A DNA stretch of 64,000 nucleotides from Turritopsis dohrnii (lineage: Eukaryota > Cnidaria > Hydrozoa > Anthoathecata > Oceaniidae). The notes under the pieces were generated by a model. It saw only the letters and a program-made list of their open reading frames with translations. It was not told the DNA's origin and made no database searches. The position numbers and the translations under genes were made by a program. The stretch spans positions 62,001-126,000 of the forward strand of contig BQMF02000748.1 of the NCBI GenBank assembly GCA_027922465.2, written 5' to 3'. How positions within the stretch are numbered: the first letter of the stretch is position 1; each line of letters starts with the position of its first letter. Below are positions 45,069 through 57,629 of this stretch, one piece after another.

Positions 45069-45256
45069 AGAATCGGCTATTAATATATAGATTCATCAGC
45101 CAAAAAAAGTCACGTTCGATTGGGGTTGCAATGTATTTATTTCGAACTCACGTCGCACACAAAAAAAGAAATAATTTCGCTCACAATTTAATCTACCATT
45201 TTGCGTGACTTACAAACAAACAAACAGACGGAGAATCGGTTATTAATATATAGATA
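43160..45256. repeat. tandem 1-kb repeat, two copies plus a partial third
   Basis: CTAGCCGCCAAGGCGGCGTC starts at about 43160 and 44223, a period near 1060 bp. Shared later blocks: TACGCGCTCTAACATGGGTG, GGATACGTTAGGATACACTGG, GTCACGTTCGATTGGGG and a tail CAGACAGA(CAGA)n-GAATCGG(T/C)TATTAATATATAGA. A third partial copy (45073-45256) repeats only the last part. The CAGA-rich 3' tail resembles RTE/Proto2-type LINE or SINE ends, but no ORF is present. It lies just upstream of the beta-helix gene's first recognised exon. Confidence 0.8.
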
Positions 45257-46110
45257 TTTAGGTAAATAAATAAACAATAAAAAAACAATATTAGAAATAT
45301 TTTGATGGCAGGCTTAAATACATAAATTTGCATCATTTTTTTTAACTTGAACATCATTCTTTTAAATATTTAACCTTTCGAATGATTCCAGTTTATTCCA
45401 TCGGTATACTTTATCCTTTTTTGTCTGGCTGTTCTAATTATTCGTAGTACCAGCAAGATAATTAAGCAATTGAGATTTTTAAAATGATTCTGAAATAAGT
45501 ATCGAAAATATTATTAGGCAACACCTATCTGTTTTGAGACGTATACTTCTTTTATTTGTTTGTGGTTCCATTGTTTACCCATTGTTTATCTTTCTGATGT
45601 GATTAGTTTAGTGGATATACTTTTTTACTGTCAAATTAAAACTTTATAATGTTATATTTTATAATAGTGAATGTGAATTTTAGAATTTTAAAATTTTTAT
45701 GGGACGAAGAGCCATTGCAATAAACCGAAATAAACCATTATTATTAATAATAATATTTTGATTGGAAAATATATCCATTGTATTTGAATTGATTTAAAAT
45801 AACTCAGGCCTTATTTTCTTAAACAAGAAGACCAAGACTTCGATGGGAACAAAACGCAGTTTGTGTTTGTTTTTTGGAAGGTTTTTGTATTTGCGACAGA
45901 TTTTTGTTACGAAACGATGAAAAAGAACTCAATGTATGCGTTGGAAAAGATAGAGTTCTTACTCAGTGCAAAATTTCTTAAAGGTAAACGAAGTTTTCTT
46001 TTCTAATTTTGAAGAACACCTTTTCATGTATAAAAAGAATCCCAAATGAAAAAATTTCTAAAAAAAACAACTGAGTTAAATCGCCATTACAGCTTTCTGT
46101 TAAACAAGTC
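45257..46110. other. no gene seen
   Basis: AT-rich sequence; no supported feature. Confidence 0.4.
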
Positions 46111-46400
46111 ATGACGTCACAGAGTGAATTTCATTTGCAAAAGATGTCTGATGTTCATGAAAGTTCCGCGTCTTCGGAAAATTTGAAATCTAGTTTTGAA
46201 ACTGACGTAAGTGATCATGATGAAGATAAAGAGATAAAAGATTGCATGAAACTGTTTTACACAAAATTTGTTCACAAAAATGTCAAAGAACAGCACTATC
46301 ACTGTCGCCGTTCTCTTCTATAAGATGAAAACTTTTATAGCAATTAATTACACATCAAATATTCATGCAAAAAGTTGAAGAATTTGTTGCTAGGAAACAG
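46111..46400 (+). repeat. dispersed repeat with short ORF, copy 1
   Basis: A 70-aa frame (MTSQSEFHLQKMSDVHES ... KLFYTKFVHKNVKEQHY) overlaps a sequence found again at 50335-50470: TTTTACACAAAA, CACAAAAATGTCAAAGAA, TATAGCAATTAATTACACAT, GAATTTGTTGCTAGGAAACA. The frame differs between copies, so it is repeat DNA rather than a gene. Confidence 0.6.
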
Positions 46401-46424
46401 GTAAAACAATTTTCTGTTTTCTAA

Positions 46425-46515
46425 TAAATGCCGCTTTAAGAGATGCGGCGTTTATTAAAAGGCGGCGTTTAATAGAGGGTGGCGTTTATCGGAGGGCGGC
46501 GTTTATTTTAGGAAA
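46425..46515 (+). repeat. GCGGCGTTTATTA word array
   Basis: Four degenerate copies of 'GGCGGCGTTTATT(A)GAGG'. Same word array at 50170-50275 and 60180-60300. Confidence 0.8.
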
Positions 46516-46934
46516 TAAGGTATATGTAAAGAAAAATTGTTTATTTCAAATTTTGAGCCTCTTCTTGAGAGGGATACACTATGAAGGCACATGTTCTGTT
46601 CATAGATGAACTTCCAGCTGACGTTATGTTTGAAAACATTAGTGTTCTTAGCTTGATAATGTTAGATCCTACTTATCAGGTCATTTGCATGTGATCCTCT
46701 TCTCAGGTAGTTAAATGATTTCTGTTCACTTCGAGAATATATCGGTTTTATTTGTTTTTGAAGAAGTCTCTTCTTCAAATGCGTATTAGAAAGCCATTTT
46801 CTGTGCAGTTTGTTTTCCATTTTAGATTTAAGCAGGCTGTTAGCTCGTAATCTCGTTTAAGAAAAATAGCGCTTTCAATTACCTTGATGTAGACCTAATA
46901 ACGTTTTACAGTTAATGGTAGCATACCTTATTAC

Positions 46935-47035
46935 AGAAAATTAACGAATCATGAAATTAATGCGTCATGAAATTAACGCGGTTGAGGGGCAAACCGCGTT
47001 AATTTCGTGATTCCGTAATTTCCTGTAACAAGTTT
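46935..47035. repeat. strong hairpin (MITE remnant)
   Basis: TCATGAAATTAACGCGGTT, a GAGGGGCAA loop, then AACCGCGTTAATTTCGTGA: an 18-19-bp stem with one mismatch. Outer TTACAGAAAATTAACG and GTAATTTCCTGTAA extend it imperfectly. Confidence 0.8.
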
Positions 47036-47640
47036 GTATAGTCTGGCAGACTTAAATTGCAATGCATGAAATCCCTTTTAAGAAAGATTTTGCCATATAC
47101 GTTGCAAAAATATTAAACAATAAAATTTATTGCAACACTAAAATTCCATCAAAACTAATACAAGAAATGCCAAAGTAGGTTTTCCATATGAACTTTGTTA
47201 GTAATATAAGTAAACGAGGAAAAGTATGAAGAAGAAGAAGAAGAAGAGTATATTTCTGCTTCTCATTTCTAGGAATAACACGATTTTGTAAGGTAATGGC
47301 TACTTCGGACGGACAAGAGTTGTTTGGAATCTTTATCGGTTTACTCTTCAAGAATTAGTTAATGGGTGAATCAATTACGACTGCTTTCCATTACTACAAT
47401 TTGCAGTTTTTAATTTTACATTTTACCGGCCTTGTACCCAATATTATTGGTGTATTTTTTATACAGGGTCTGTTACGAAGTGTGTTGCATTTTTTGAGAA
47501 AAAATAAAAAAATACAGTTACGAAAAAACATGGTCATACATTTTAATCAAACCTTTCTAGTTTCTAAAAATTACTATATCAATAATGGGGGACTTTTACT
47601 GAACAGGATAGCCTGCATGTTATGAATCACATTGGAGTTT

Positions 47641-48414
47641 TTTTTTATGTCGGACGGACATTAAGAATTATTCAGATAAAAGCTTTACTTTCACTTCTTA
47701 GCAAATAATTTTTAGTGAACTGCATAACAAATTATGTATGAATTTCGCCAATATATGACTTCACTCAAGTGAAAGTCCAAAAACGTATATTTCATCTGTA
47801 AACACCGAATTTTAAGTCTAACTTATCTCAAAATATCTTGTTTTAAAACAAATGTTGAATAATCTTAATCAAATAAACTGGTAAATAAAAGCATAACTTA
47901 CGTGTTATTAGCCAGACTTGCATCAGACTTCACTTCTTTTTTGAAAAATCGATTTTAATGAGAGTGACTTCTTTTTACGAAAAACTCTACCAGCATATGA
48001 CTTTTTGTTTATTTCTCTTTTTAAAATGATAATCTTTTCTACAAACATTAAGAAAATTGAGATTCATCTGTAAAATATCGGAATCTCTCAGGAGATATTT
48101 ATGAAAGACAAATCAAAAACAACGTAAATTGTCGGTAACACTTGTAATATCTTAATCGTTTTGAAATTTAATTATTCGCAAAAAAAAGAAGAGTCTGGAA
48201 CTGGGGACACGGATTGCGCTGAATAGAGGCGCGAAACAAAAGGATTAACAATAAGGTGTCAATCAAATTCAAACGAGTTGTTTATCTTTCTTTTTTACAT
48301 ATATTTGCTATCAACGAAAACTCCTGGTAATTCACTCAAAGCATTCAAACTAACACGTTATTGTCCGTTTTGCTCTGAAGTTAGAGAAACAAATGTGTCC
48401 GTCCGACATAAAAA
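47641..48414. mobile_element. 774-bp element with TATGTCGGACGGACA ends
   Basis: TTTTTATGTCGGACGGACA at 47642-47660 and its complement at 48396-48414. No transposase ORF inside. A further solo end of the same sequence occurs at 49688-49706. Confidence 0.7.
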
Positions 48415-49599
48415 TTCAAAAAGTCTTTGGAGGGTAAATCGCGCGTTAATATAGAATTCTCTGCATTCGAATATTCCACTCGAGGGAGAGATGGAGGAGC
48501 CTGATGCAATAAAAGGTAACTCCATACAGCACCAGTATGCAAATACTGAAAGTTAAGGGACGAAAAAGAGTGACGAGGAATTGCTTTCAGTGTCTCCATC
48601 ACTACCGATGATGAAGCGTTTCACGATCAGTGGTACAAGAAAGAAGGCGGGCAGAATCATATGTGGCCATTTCGAAATGCAGATATCAATGAAATCGAGT
48701 CAGTATGTGCAGTCAGTAAAGCCGGTTTCCATACGCTCCAGCGGAAATAGCTCAGAAGAAATAAAAATAAAAATTACCGCCGATTGAGAATTCTCTTGAG
48801 CTGCGGCGTAAAAGTTAAACCCATTATACTTTCGAACGCGTATTTTTTTTCTTTCTCTTTTGTTTAATTTTATATCAGCCAATCATATCTGAGTATTGTT
48901 TGTTTTTATTATGCGAACGTCAATAAAACAAAATGTTCAAGGTTTCTTATGGAGGGTGAAATCCGGAAAAGTTATTCCTCGAACATTGGGGGATTCATTC
49001 TGAATGCTTTGAAAAAATATTCTTGGACAAACAGCATTAAATCTTTAACCAAAACATTGCATAACCAATTGGAACGTCTCTCCAAGAAAAGATTTGTCAT
49101 CCCCATTTTCTTGATATGTTTAGTTCAAAACAGTGCAAAACTAGTACCTTTCTTCTGTTTAAGGGTGCCATTCTGAATGTTTTGATATTTTTGCACGTGC
49201 ATGAAAAACAGTTATGGAAATTAATTTGTGCTCCCGAGAAAATATCTCACGAGCTTTTTTTTGTATGGAATCCGGCCTGAACTGGTAAGGATAGATCAGA
49301 TTGGATTAAGTGCTCCTCGATGTGTAGTATTTTTCCACGTAGGTTGCTTTTACTCATAATGGCATTTTCGTTTTCTCTAATAAAATTTATTGTTTGGTTG
49401 AAATTTAATTTTTTTAAAGTTTTTGGAAAATTAATCCTAAATTTCCTTCAAAGCCTTGTTATTACTAATACAAATCGGCGTTTTAGATCCTCATGCAGTT
49501 GACTCTTCTAGCTCCACTGCTCTCTTTATCGAACAAAAAGTTCGGTTCCTTGATCATTTGTGTACTCTTTAAGCTGTTTTTACCTCTTTATTTCGAACT
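48415..49599. other. no gene seen
   Basis: Short frames only, none with domain signature or splice support. Confidence 0.4.
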
Positions 49600-49665
49600 T
49601 TCTCTATCTTGAACAAATTTCCTGGTCCCTTGCGCGAGTTCGAAATAGAGAGATTCCACTGTATT
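49600..49665. repeat. pogo/Tigger-like terminus
   Basis: GAACTTTCTCTATCTTGAAC and GTTCGAAATAGAGAGATTCC-ACTGTA: on the minus strand TACAGTGGAATCTCTCTATT, a pogo-type end. A second, related end lies at 50487-50575. Confidence 0.55.
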
Positions 49666-49753
49666 TCGATTTCAAAGTTTTTAAAATTTTTATGTCGGAC
49701 GGACATTTCAATTTGTTATATATGGCTTGACATTCTAGTGGATTAACATATAT

Positions 49754-50152
49754 TACACTCTTTTTTTTTATAAGAACAATTTTATAAGAACAATGACGCT
49801 CAAAATGGCCAAAAAATAAGAACAATTTAAGAACAGCTCTAAGGCTTAAAATTTTTCTGAAATGTTTTGTTTTTTTCTTTTTTCTCCTTTTCTTGTTGAA
49901 AAATGTAACAGAAGATATTCTCTAGTTTTACAGTTTAAAATTAAAAGAATAAAAACTAGGTTCAAAAAATAAACATAAGTATATGATATATGATAATGAA
50001 ACTGCGAAGCTTTTTGAAACTAGATTTTTCTGTGTAAAAATAGCCCAAAAATAAGAACAAAATAAGAACAATTTGAGGCTGAAAGTGGAAAAAAATAAGA
50101 ACAGCTGAGCCTCAACTCAAATTTCATGGTTCTTATAAAAAGAAAGAGTGTA
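49754..50152. mobile_element. 399-bp MITE with ATAAGAACAA words
   Basis: TACACTCTTTTTTTTTATAA-GAAC at the left and complement at the right (GTTCTTATAAAAAGAAAGAG). Interior repeats 'AATAAGAACAA' and 'GAGGCT/AGCCTC'. Related to 31355-31829 by shared internal words. Confidence 0.75.
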
Positions 50153-50169
50153 CTTAAATAATTTGATAC

Positions 50170-50275
50170 CGCATTTCCTCTAATAAACGCCGCGGCGTGT
50201 ATTAAAAATGCCAGCTTTTGGACAAGGCGTTTAACAGAGGGCGGTGTTCATTAGAGGGCGGCGTTTATTACAAAA
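50170..50275 (+). repeat. GCGGCGTTTATTA word array, copy 2
   Basis: 'CCTCTAATAAACGCCGC' then 'GAGGGCGG(T/C)GTTCATTAGAGGGC' words; see 46425-46515. Confidence 0.75.
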
Positions 50276-50334
50276 TGAAAAATTGGATAGAAGAAAACTT
50301 AAAGAAAAATGGTTCCTTATCCTAAAACTGGTTA

Positions 50335-50470
50335 TAAAAGGTTGTGTGAAAAGGTTTTACACAAAACATATTTTCACAAAAATGTCAAAGAAGAGCAATA
50401 TCACTTTTATAGCAATTAATTACACATCAAATACTCATACAAACCTGAAAGAATTTGTTGCTAGGAAACA
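50335..50470 (+). repeat. dispersed repeat, copy 2 of 46240-46400
   Basis: See the entry at 46111. About three quarters of positions agree by eye. Confidence 0.65.
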
Positions 50471-50486
50471 AATAATACTATTAAAC

Positions 50487-50575
50487 TACAGTCGATATCT
50501 CGAATACTCGATATCCCAAACTTTTTTCCCGGTCCCTTGGACACTACGCACTACCAAACTGAGATAGAGCTTCAA
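50487..50575. repeat. pogo-like terminus
   Basis: CTACAGTCGATATCTCGAAT ... GGTCCCTTGGACACTACGC ... CTGAGATAGAG. Similar in plan to 49600-49665; the class is tentative. Confidence 0.4.
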
Positions 50576-51369
50576 CGGTGATCAAAAAATAAGTAATTCC
50601 TAATTTCTATTGCGTCCATCCGACCCGAAATGAACTGAATAACAAATTTAGAAAACAGATACCTCGAATGATCATAGAATTATGAATTTTTTCCACACCA
50701 TTTGCCACATTCGTTATTTTTCTCACAACGTTATGTTTTTTGGGGTTTTTTTACTATTAGTGTTGAGCATTTCCAATTTTAGTTCACACTTACTAATATA
50801 AACTTTCATAGCAATGACAATACTTTTTCTAATAAACTGCTTCTCATCATTATTAAAAAGCACTCTTAACTACTCTTACAAAAACATTGTGTATATTTTG
50901 AGGCAAAGGTAAAATTATTTTTGACTGCCAGGAAACAACGGAGAAAATTTTGAATTTTTTCAAGAAAAAACACCTCCCCGTCCGAGTTAGCAACCATCAT
51001 TTTGAAATAGGAAAAACGCAATTTCGGTTAGTTTTTACGTTGTAACGGCCGTCACGAAAAGTTTGATACCGATGACGAAAGACAAACAGTTAATTACTTA
51101 CATTTTATGAACGACAAGATGACAAACAAAACAAAGCAGCCAGTAAAGTTATTTCTCAACATCTTTCTTCAAAACTCAAAACAACAATTCTGTTTAAACT
51201 CCGATGAAATTTTATACTAATAAACTAGTCCAACTTTCGCTTTTATTGTGTTTTTTGTGCTATTATTAGGAAATGATCAAATTAATGGCAACGTTAATAT
51301 GAAAGAAAAAAACAACAACAGATTCTGCGGTTAAATTGTGGAATTTTCTTTTCTCTTTCATCACAATAC
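50576..51369. other. no gene seen
   Basis: AT-rich; nothing supported. Confidence 0.4.
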
Positions 51370-51601
51370 ACCTTTCCCGAATTTCAGTTTAAACACTGAA
51401 CTGTGACTGAGTTTCATATCTAACCTCGTTTTCATGGGATTCATTGTTCCACTGATTACATTAGTTTACTACTTAATTATTATAGTCTCTATTATTCTCA
51501 ATTCCCATTCCAATAGCTAGAAACAGTTTAAATATTAAAAGCGAGGTTAGACACGACAACTCGGCCACAATGCATCGTTTAAACAGAAATTCGGGAAAGG
51601 T
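51370..51601. mobile_element. 232-bp MITE, ACCTTTCCCGAATTTC ends
   Basis: ACCTTTCCCGAATTTC-GTTTAAAC-type left end and GTTTAAAC-GAAATTCGGGAAAGGT right end form inverted repeats of about 26 bp. Half of another copy lies at 60601-60694. Confidence 0.8.
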
Positions 51602-52024
51602 CTATTACACTGTCAATACAAATAATTGTTTATTACTCTACCACATGTTTGTTTTGTGACGCACTGGAAAATTCCCTGGTAGCGAAACCGCTTAGTTGCA
51701 CTTTCGTGTAATTTCAAATTGTGTTATTTTTATAAATGACTTTCCATGTGACTTAGCTATCGTTTTTAAGGGTTTAAGGGTTTTTAAGGGTTGTTTGTTC
51801 TGAGGGTTAAGTCGATTTAGTTTTCACGTATCTTTTGAATTTACATGTTATAGGCTAGTAGAAACTTTGAAAGTCATCTATAGTTTAGAATGATATGAAG
51901 TTTAATTTCATTCAAATATGAATTAATTGTTCTTGTTGAATTGAATGTTGATATTGAACGTACACATTTGTAAGTTCATGTAAAGGTTTATCTCCATCGT
52001 GATTTGACGGAACCTAGCTTTTTT
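51602..52024. other. no gene seen
   Basis: Contains a small GTTTAAGGGTTTTTAAGGG direct repeat at about 51765-51790; otherwise nothing. Confidence 0.35.
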
Positions 52025-52270
52025 CGTAAAAGATATTTAACAGCATAAACAAGGAAATGTGAGCTGATATCCAGGGGCGTTATAAATTTTGTAAAAGCAG
52101 ATGCATCCATTTTTACGATTTCTTTTTTTCCTGTGATCTGAGCTTTGGGAGACAATCCACACCAGATCAGATTGTGGTGAGCAGAGAGAAATTTTCAGTG
52201 TTGTCGAAGGAGCGAAATGTATGTCAAAATGTTTTTCACAATAGATTGTAAATGAGTCAACCGACTTTAA
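52025..52270 (+). repeat. dispersed repeat, copy 2 of 37097-37320
   Basis: See the entry at 37097. It abuts the 3' end of Helitron-like unit A. Confidence 0.75.
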
Positions 52271-52290
52271 ACTTGATTCGAAAGTAATTT

Positions 52291-53738
52291 AATGCCCTTG
52301 CAGGGATAAGGATTTCTGCAAAATCAGCTGAAGTATGAAAAAAGAAAGACTACGACATTCTTGAAATTTAAGAAAAGTTTAATCCGCAATATATATTTAT
52401 TAAATTTCTGATCATGTACTCCTCAAAAATCTGGAAAAACATAATTGCCACTATGCAAAACTTTATGCCAATAAACATCAATAAACTTGATTATATCTGA
52501 ATGACATATGTTCTTTATTTTGATGGTACGAAATGATATTAAGGATTCAGTGATCAATTCAGATAAGACAATGAGTATGCATGTAAGTCAATGTAAATGT
52601 TATGAATTTAATATGTATTGTCAATCTTCCTAACAGAATTCCTAAGGACAAAAAGGAAAGCATAGATTTTAATGATACGAAATACATACAAAATCAGCAT
52701 ACATAACTGAAAGTTAAACCTAAAAACTTAAAAATTTAAAAAAACATTAAATTTTTAATTACGCATACACCCCAGGAATTCTTAAAGCACAGCTGACACA
52801 ATATGAAACTTACGTTAACTGCCAATAAACTTAATGAACAAAAGAACAATAAATCTAATTAGATGCTGTGTAAGATATCACATTGATTACGTAAGTCTTT
52901 CAATATATACGGTCAATCTTCCTAATAACGAAAAGACTTCCCAAACAAAAAAAGTAAACAAAGATTTGGATTAATTAAATATGTGATCCAAATTAGCAAA
53001 CATAACTGAAAGCAGTTAAAATTTACAGACAGTCGAGATAAGTTTCCTATTTGCTATCGCAAATAGCAAGTCCTATTCCTAATTAAGGGCATTAATAATA
53101 ATACAGCCAAGAATTATACAAGTAAATATGCTAACATATCTAGAGAAATATCAAACATAAAATGATGCAGGCAGAGGTTAGACAGATATTCTTGTTGTTG
53201 GAGCTGAAGAGGAAACTGAGCTGAGCTGTACGTATCCAGAACTTAAAAGGCATTACAGCCCACAGATGAAACAAACGAGCTTTTGTATTTAGAAAAGCTC
53301 AAAAGAATACCAGACATTTTCAAAAAAAACAAAAACCTTTCCTTTTTGACACACTGTTTTTATAAAACATTGAGAACTTCTTTTTAAAAAAGAATGAACA
53401 CAGTAGAATCTTTGTAAGATAATCATAAATTTTTACCCTCTACTCTCGGTCTTGGAACTGTAAATCTATTCAACATCGATTGATCAATCAACTTTTGGAA
53501 GTTTCTTCGGTCACGCTGTAGTGTACCATTATGCGAACGGCGTGCAAATGTAAGTCGAAAAAAATACCCGGATGATCACATGGCGGAAATTCAAGCCAAT
53601 AAACTAGCGCTATTAAAGTTAATTAGCACCCTTTCGTAATAGTGGCGCTTCATGCACCAATGAACTTTGAGACGGCGGCTGTATGAACCAATGAACTTCG
53701 AAATAAAAAAAATCGCTAGGTTTGGACAGTAAGATGAA
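52291..53738 (-). mobile_element. Helitron-like unit A (right array)
   Basis: Minus orientation: starts at 53738 with CATCTTACTGTCCAAACC, runs through the promoter-like module (to about 53520) and ends with GCAGAAATCC (52309-52318) and a CCCT-GCA-AGGG hairpin (52294-52304). Colinear with the left-arm unit 5222-7364 but without its two MITEs. No ORF. Confidence 0.6.
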
Positions 53739-53748
53739 AAAAAACAAG

Positions 53749-55187
53749 ATGCCTTTGCAGGCATAAGGATTTCTGCAAAATCAGCTGAAGTATGAAAAAA
53801 GAAAGACTACGACATTCTTGAAATTTAAGAAAAGTTTAATCCGCAACTAAATTTTTGATCACGTACTCCCCAAAAATCTGGAAAAAACATAATTGTCACT
53901 ATGCAAAACTTTATCCTGAATGACATGTTCTTTATTTTGTTGGTACGAAATGATATTAAGGATTCAGTGATCAATTTAGATAAGACAATGAGTATGCACG
54001 TAAGTCATTGTATAGATTTTACTGATACGAAATACATCTATATACATACAAAATCAACATACATAACTGAAAACAGAAATTTGTGCTTTAATTTGAGTAA
54101 CAATATGTCATTGCCATCTTTTTAATTTAAAAGCATGCATTACCAGAACTAAATTTCATGAAAAGATTATAAAAATTTATTCAGAAACTTAAAAAACAAT
54201 AAATTTTTAATTACGTATACACGCCAGGGCATCATGAAAGCATAACTGACACAATACGAACCTTACATTAACTTCTAATAAACTTAATGAACAAAATAAC
54301 ATCAAATTCACATGCTTTCAGATATCACAGTGATTACGTATGTACGGTCAATCTTCCTAATTACGAAAAAACTTCCCAAACACAAAAAGTAAACAAAGAT
54401 TAGGATTATGAAAAATATGACCTAAACTTAGCTACCAAAATTAGCAAACATATATAACTGAAAACAGAAATTTGCGCTAAAAAATGTCCAATATTTAGAA
54501 TTTACAGACAATCAAGGTAAGTTTCAATTTGCTATCGTAAATAGTAAGTCCCCATTCTTAATTCAGGACATTGATAATACAGCCAAGAACTATACAAGTA
54601 TATAATAGGCTAAAAAATAGCTAGAGAAACATCAAACATAAAATGAGATACACAGCGACAGACAGAGGGTAACAAGACATTCCTTGTATGTTGTTGGAGC
54701 TGAAGAGGAAACTGAGCTGAGCTGTATGTATCCAGAGCTTAAAAAGCACTAAGCCCACACATGAAACAAACAGTATTTTGCATCTAGAAAGGCTTATAAA
54801 AGAATCGCAGACATTTTGCAAAAAATAAAAGCTGCACACACTGTTTTCACAAAACATTGAGAACTTGTTTTTAGAAAAGAATGAACGTAGTAGAATCATT
54901 GCAAGATAATTATAAATTTCTTCCCTTTACTTTCGGTTTTGGAAGTGCAAATCTTCTTACTTTTGGAAATTTAAGGTTTCTTCGGTCACGCTGTGGTATA
55001 CCGTTATGCGAACGGCGTGCAAATGTAAAGTCGAAAAATACCCGGATGATCACATGGCGGAAATAATCAAGCCAATAAACTAAGCGTTATTAAAGTTTAT
55101 TAGCACCCTTTCGTAATATAGTGACGCTTTATGCACCAATGAAAATTGAGACGGCGGAAAAAATCGCTAGGTTTGGACAGTAAGATG
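53749..55187 (-). mobile_element. Helitron-like unit B (right array)
   Basis: Same plan as unit A. Its 3' hairpin is ATGCC-TTTGC(A)-GGCAT (53749-53764). It shows the empty sites for both MITEs found in the left arm. Confidence 0.6.
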
Positions 55188-55197
55188 AAATACAAGA

Positions 55198-56407
55198 TGC
55201 CCTACCGGGCAGAAGGATTTCTGCAAGCTTTGCTGCTGAAAATGCCACAAAAATGCAACACTAGCACACTAGTCCTGCAAAACTAAGACAGTCACATCAT
55301 TCAGCTCGAGAAGCATCAGCATTAAATAAACAAAAATATTGATGCGACTGACAATGTTCGTCAAGAAAGTCAGCTTACCATAACATAAAAAAGAGGCTTT
55401 TCTTTATGCTATCGCGGAGATCATTTATGAAGATCTGTATTTTTGTACGAATAAGCTGAATGATTGTTACTGGATATTTGCCACCCACGTTCTCCAAAAA
55501 AGTGCATCGACACAATACGAAACTTTAATTTAACCACATTAAATATAACGAATCCTATAAAAAGATTGTGTATACTGGCGGTAACCAACATATCGTTTGG
55601 GCAGCACAAACTAATATATAAAGTTTCTATATCGATCTCCTCAGAATGAAAAATATAAATATCACAATAATAATTACTTAGAAATTAAAGCTCATATCTA
55701 ATCTAAAAGTTAAAAAAAAATACAACATACGTAGGGAGAAAAGAGATAAGCTGATATAGCCAGAATACATCCAAAAATTGCTACTAAATATAGTATAAAT
55801 AGCTGTATAAAGTGCATAATATGTTGGTGATGTTGGGGAGGAGCTGAAAGGAAGCTAAGCTAAGCTTTAAAAATCCAAAAGCTTCTAAAAATTGACTTCA
55901 AACATGCATACACATACAAAATACACACGAAGGTCTTTCATATTTAAAAAGGCTTGGAGCAAAAATAAAACAAGAAATACCTTTTCTTCCACACACCATG
56001 TATTGGCACTGTTTTAATATTTTAAACTTCAAGAAAACTTCTTTCAAAAAATAGAATAACCACACTGTAATTTAATTTTGTGAACATGATAAGTTCCCAA
56101 CAGTAATGCAATTCTTTATATAAAATTATGAGCTGTATTAACTTCTTTAAAAGCCATATTTCCATCAAAGAAACTTTTAGCAAACTACACACGTTCTTTC
56201 GCTGCCATTTTTAAAACGTTTTGTGGACGATCACATGGCATGGCGAAAATCAGCCAATAAACTATCGCTATTTAAGTGGAGGTGGCTAAATTAGCACCCT
56301 TTCGTACAAATCGGGCATTATGCACCAATGACAATTAAGACGGCTTTTTTATGAACCAATGAAATTTAAGAAACAAAAATGCGTAGGTTTGGACAGTAAG
56401 ATGAAAA
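55198..56407 (-). mobile_element. Helitron-like unit C (right array)
   Basis: 1.2-kb variant; 3' hairpin TGCCC-TACC-GGGCA (55198-55211). Shares the 5' module and the 3' end with units A and B, but much of the middle is different. Almost identical to unit D, so C and D arose by a very recent tandem duplication. The 61-62-codon frames inside are not conserved coding. Confidence 0.65.
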
Positions 56408-56419
56408 AAAAAAACAAGA

Positions 56420-57618
56420 TGCCCTACCGGGCAGAAGGATTTCTGCAAGCTTTGCTGCTGAAAATGCCACAAAAATGCAACACTAGCACACTAGTCCTGC
56501 AAAACTAAGACAGTCACATCATTCAGCTCGAGAAGCATCAGCATTAAATAAACAAAAATATTGATGCGACTGACAATGTTCGTCAAGAAAGTCAGCCTAC
56601 CATAACATAAAAAAGAGGCTTTTCTTTATGCTATCGCGGAGATCATTTATGAAGATCTGTTTTTTTGTACGAATAAGCTGAATGATTGTTACTGGATATT
56701 TGCCACCCACGTTCTCCAAAAAAGTGCATCGACACAATACGAAACTTTAATTTAACCACATTAAATATAACGAATCCTATAAAAAGATTGTGTATACTGG
56801 CGGTAACCAACATATCGTTAGGGCAGCACAAACTAATATATAAAGTTTCTATATTGATCTCCTCAGAATGAAAAATATAAATATCACAATTATAATTACT
56901 TAGAAATTAAAGCTCATATCTAATCTAAAAGTTAAAAAAAATACAACATACGTAGGGAGAAAAGAGATAAGCTGATATAGCCAGAATACATCCAAAAATT
57001 GCTACTAAATATAGTATAAATAGCTGTATAAAGTGCATATGTTGGTGATGTTGTGAGGAGGAGCTGAAAGGAAGCTAAGCTGAGCTTTAAAAATCCAAAA
57101 GCTTCTAAGAATTGACTTCAAACATGCATACACATACAAAATACACGAAGGTCTTTCATATTTAAAAAGGCTTGGAGCAAAAATAAAACAAGAAATACCT
57201 TTTCTTCCACACACCATGTATTGGCACTGTTTTCATATTTTAAACTTCAAGAAAACTTCTTTCAAAAAACAGAATAACCACACTGTAATTTAATTTTGTG
57301 AACATGATAAGTTCCCAACAGTAATGCAATTCTTTATATAAAATTATAAGCTGTATTAACTTCTTTTAAAGCCATATTTCCATCAAAGAAACTTTTAGCA
57401 AACTACACACGTTCTTTCGCTGCCATTTTTAAAACGTTTTGTGGACGATCACATGGCATGGCGAAAATCAGCCAATAAACTATCGCTATTTAAGTGGAGG
57501 TGGCTAAATTAGCACCCTTTCGTAGAAATCGGGCATTATGCACCAATGACAATTAAGACGGCTTTTTTATGAACCAATGAAATTTAAGAAACAAATATGC
57601 GCCGGTTTGGACAGGATG
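56420..57618 (-). mobile_element. Helitron-like unit D (right array)
   Basis: Near-identical to unit C (a handful of differences over 1.2 kb by eye). 3' hairpin TGCCC-TACC-GGGCA at 56420-56433. Its 5' end (57618) follows the 50-bp array, matching the order in the left arm. Confidence 0.65.
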
Positions 57619-57629
57619 AAAAAAAAAAA

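Noticed and set aside
55421..55649. Conserved short ORFs on both strands of units C and D
   Set aside because: They are identical only because C and D are recent duplicates; absent from units A, B and the left arm.
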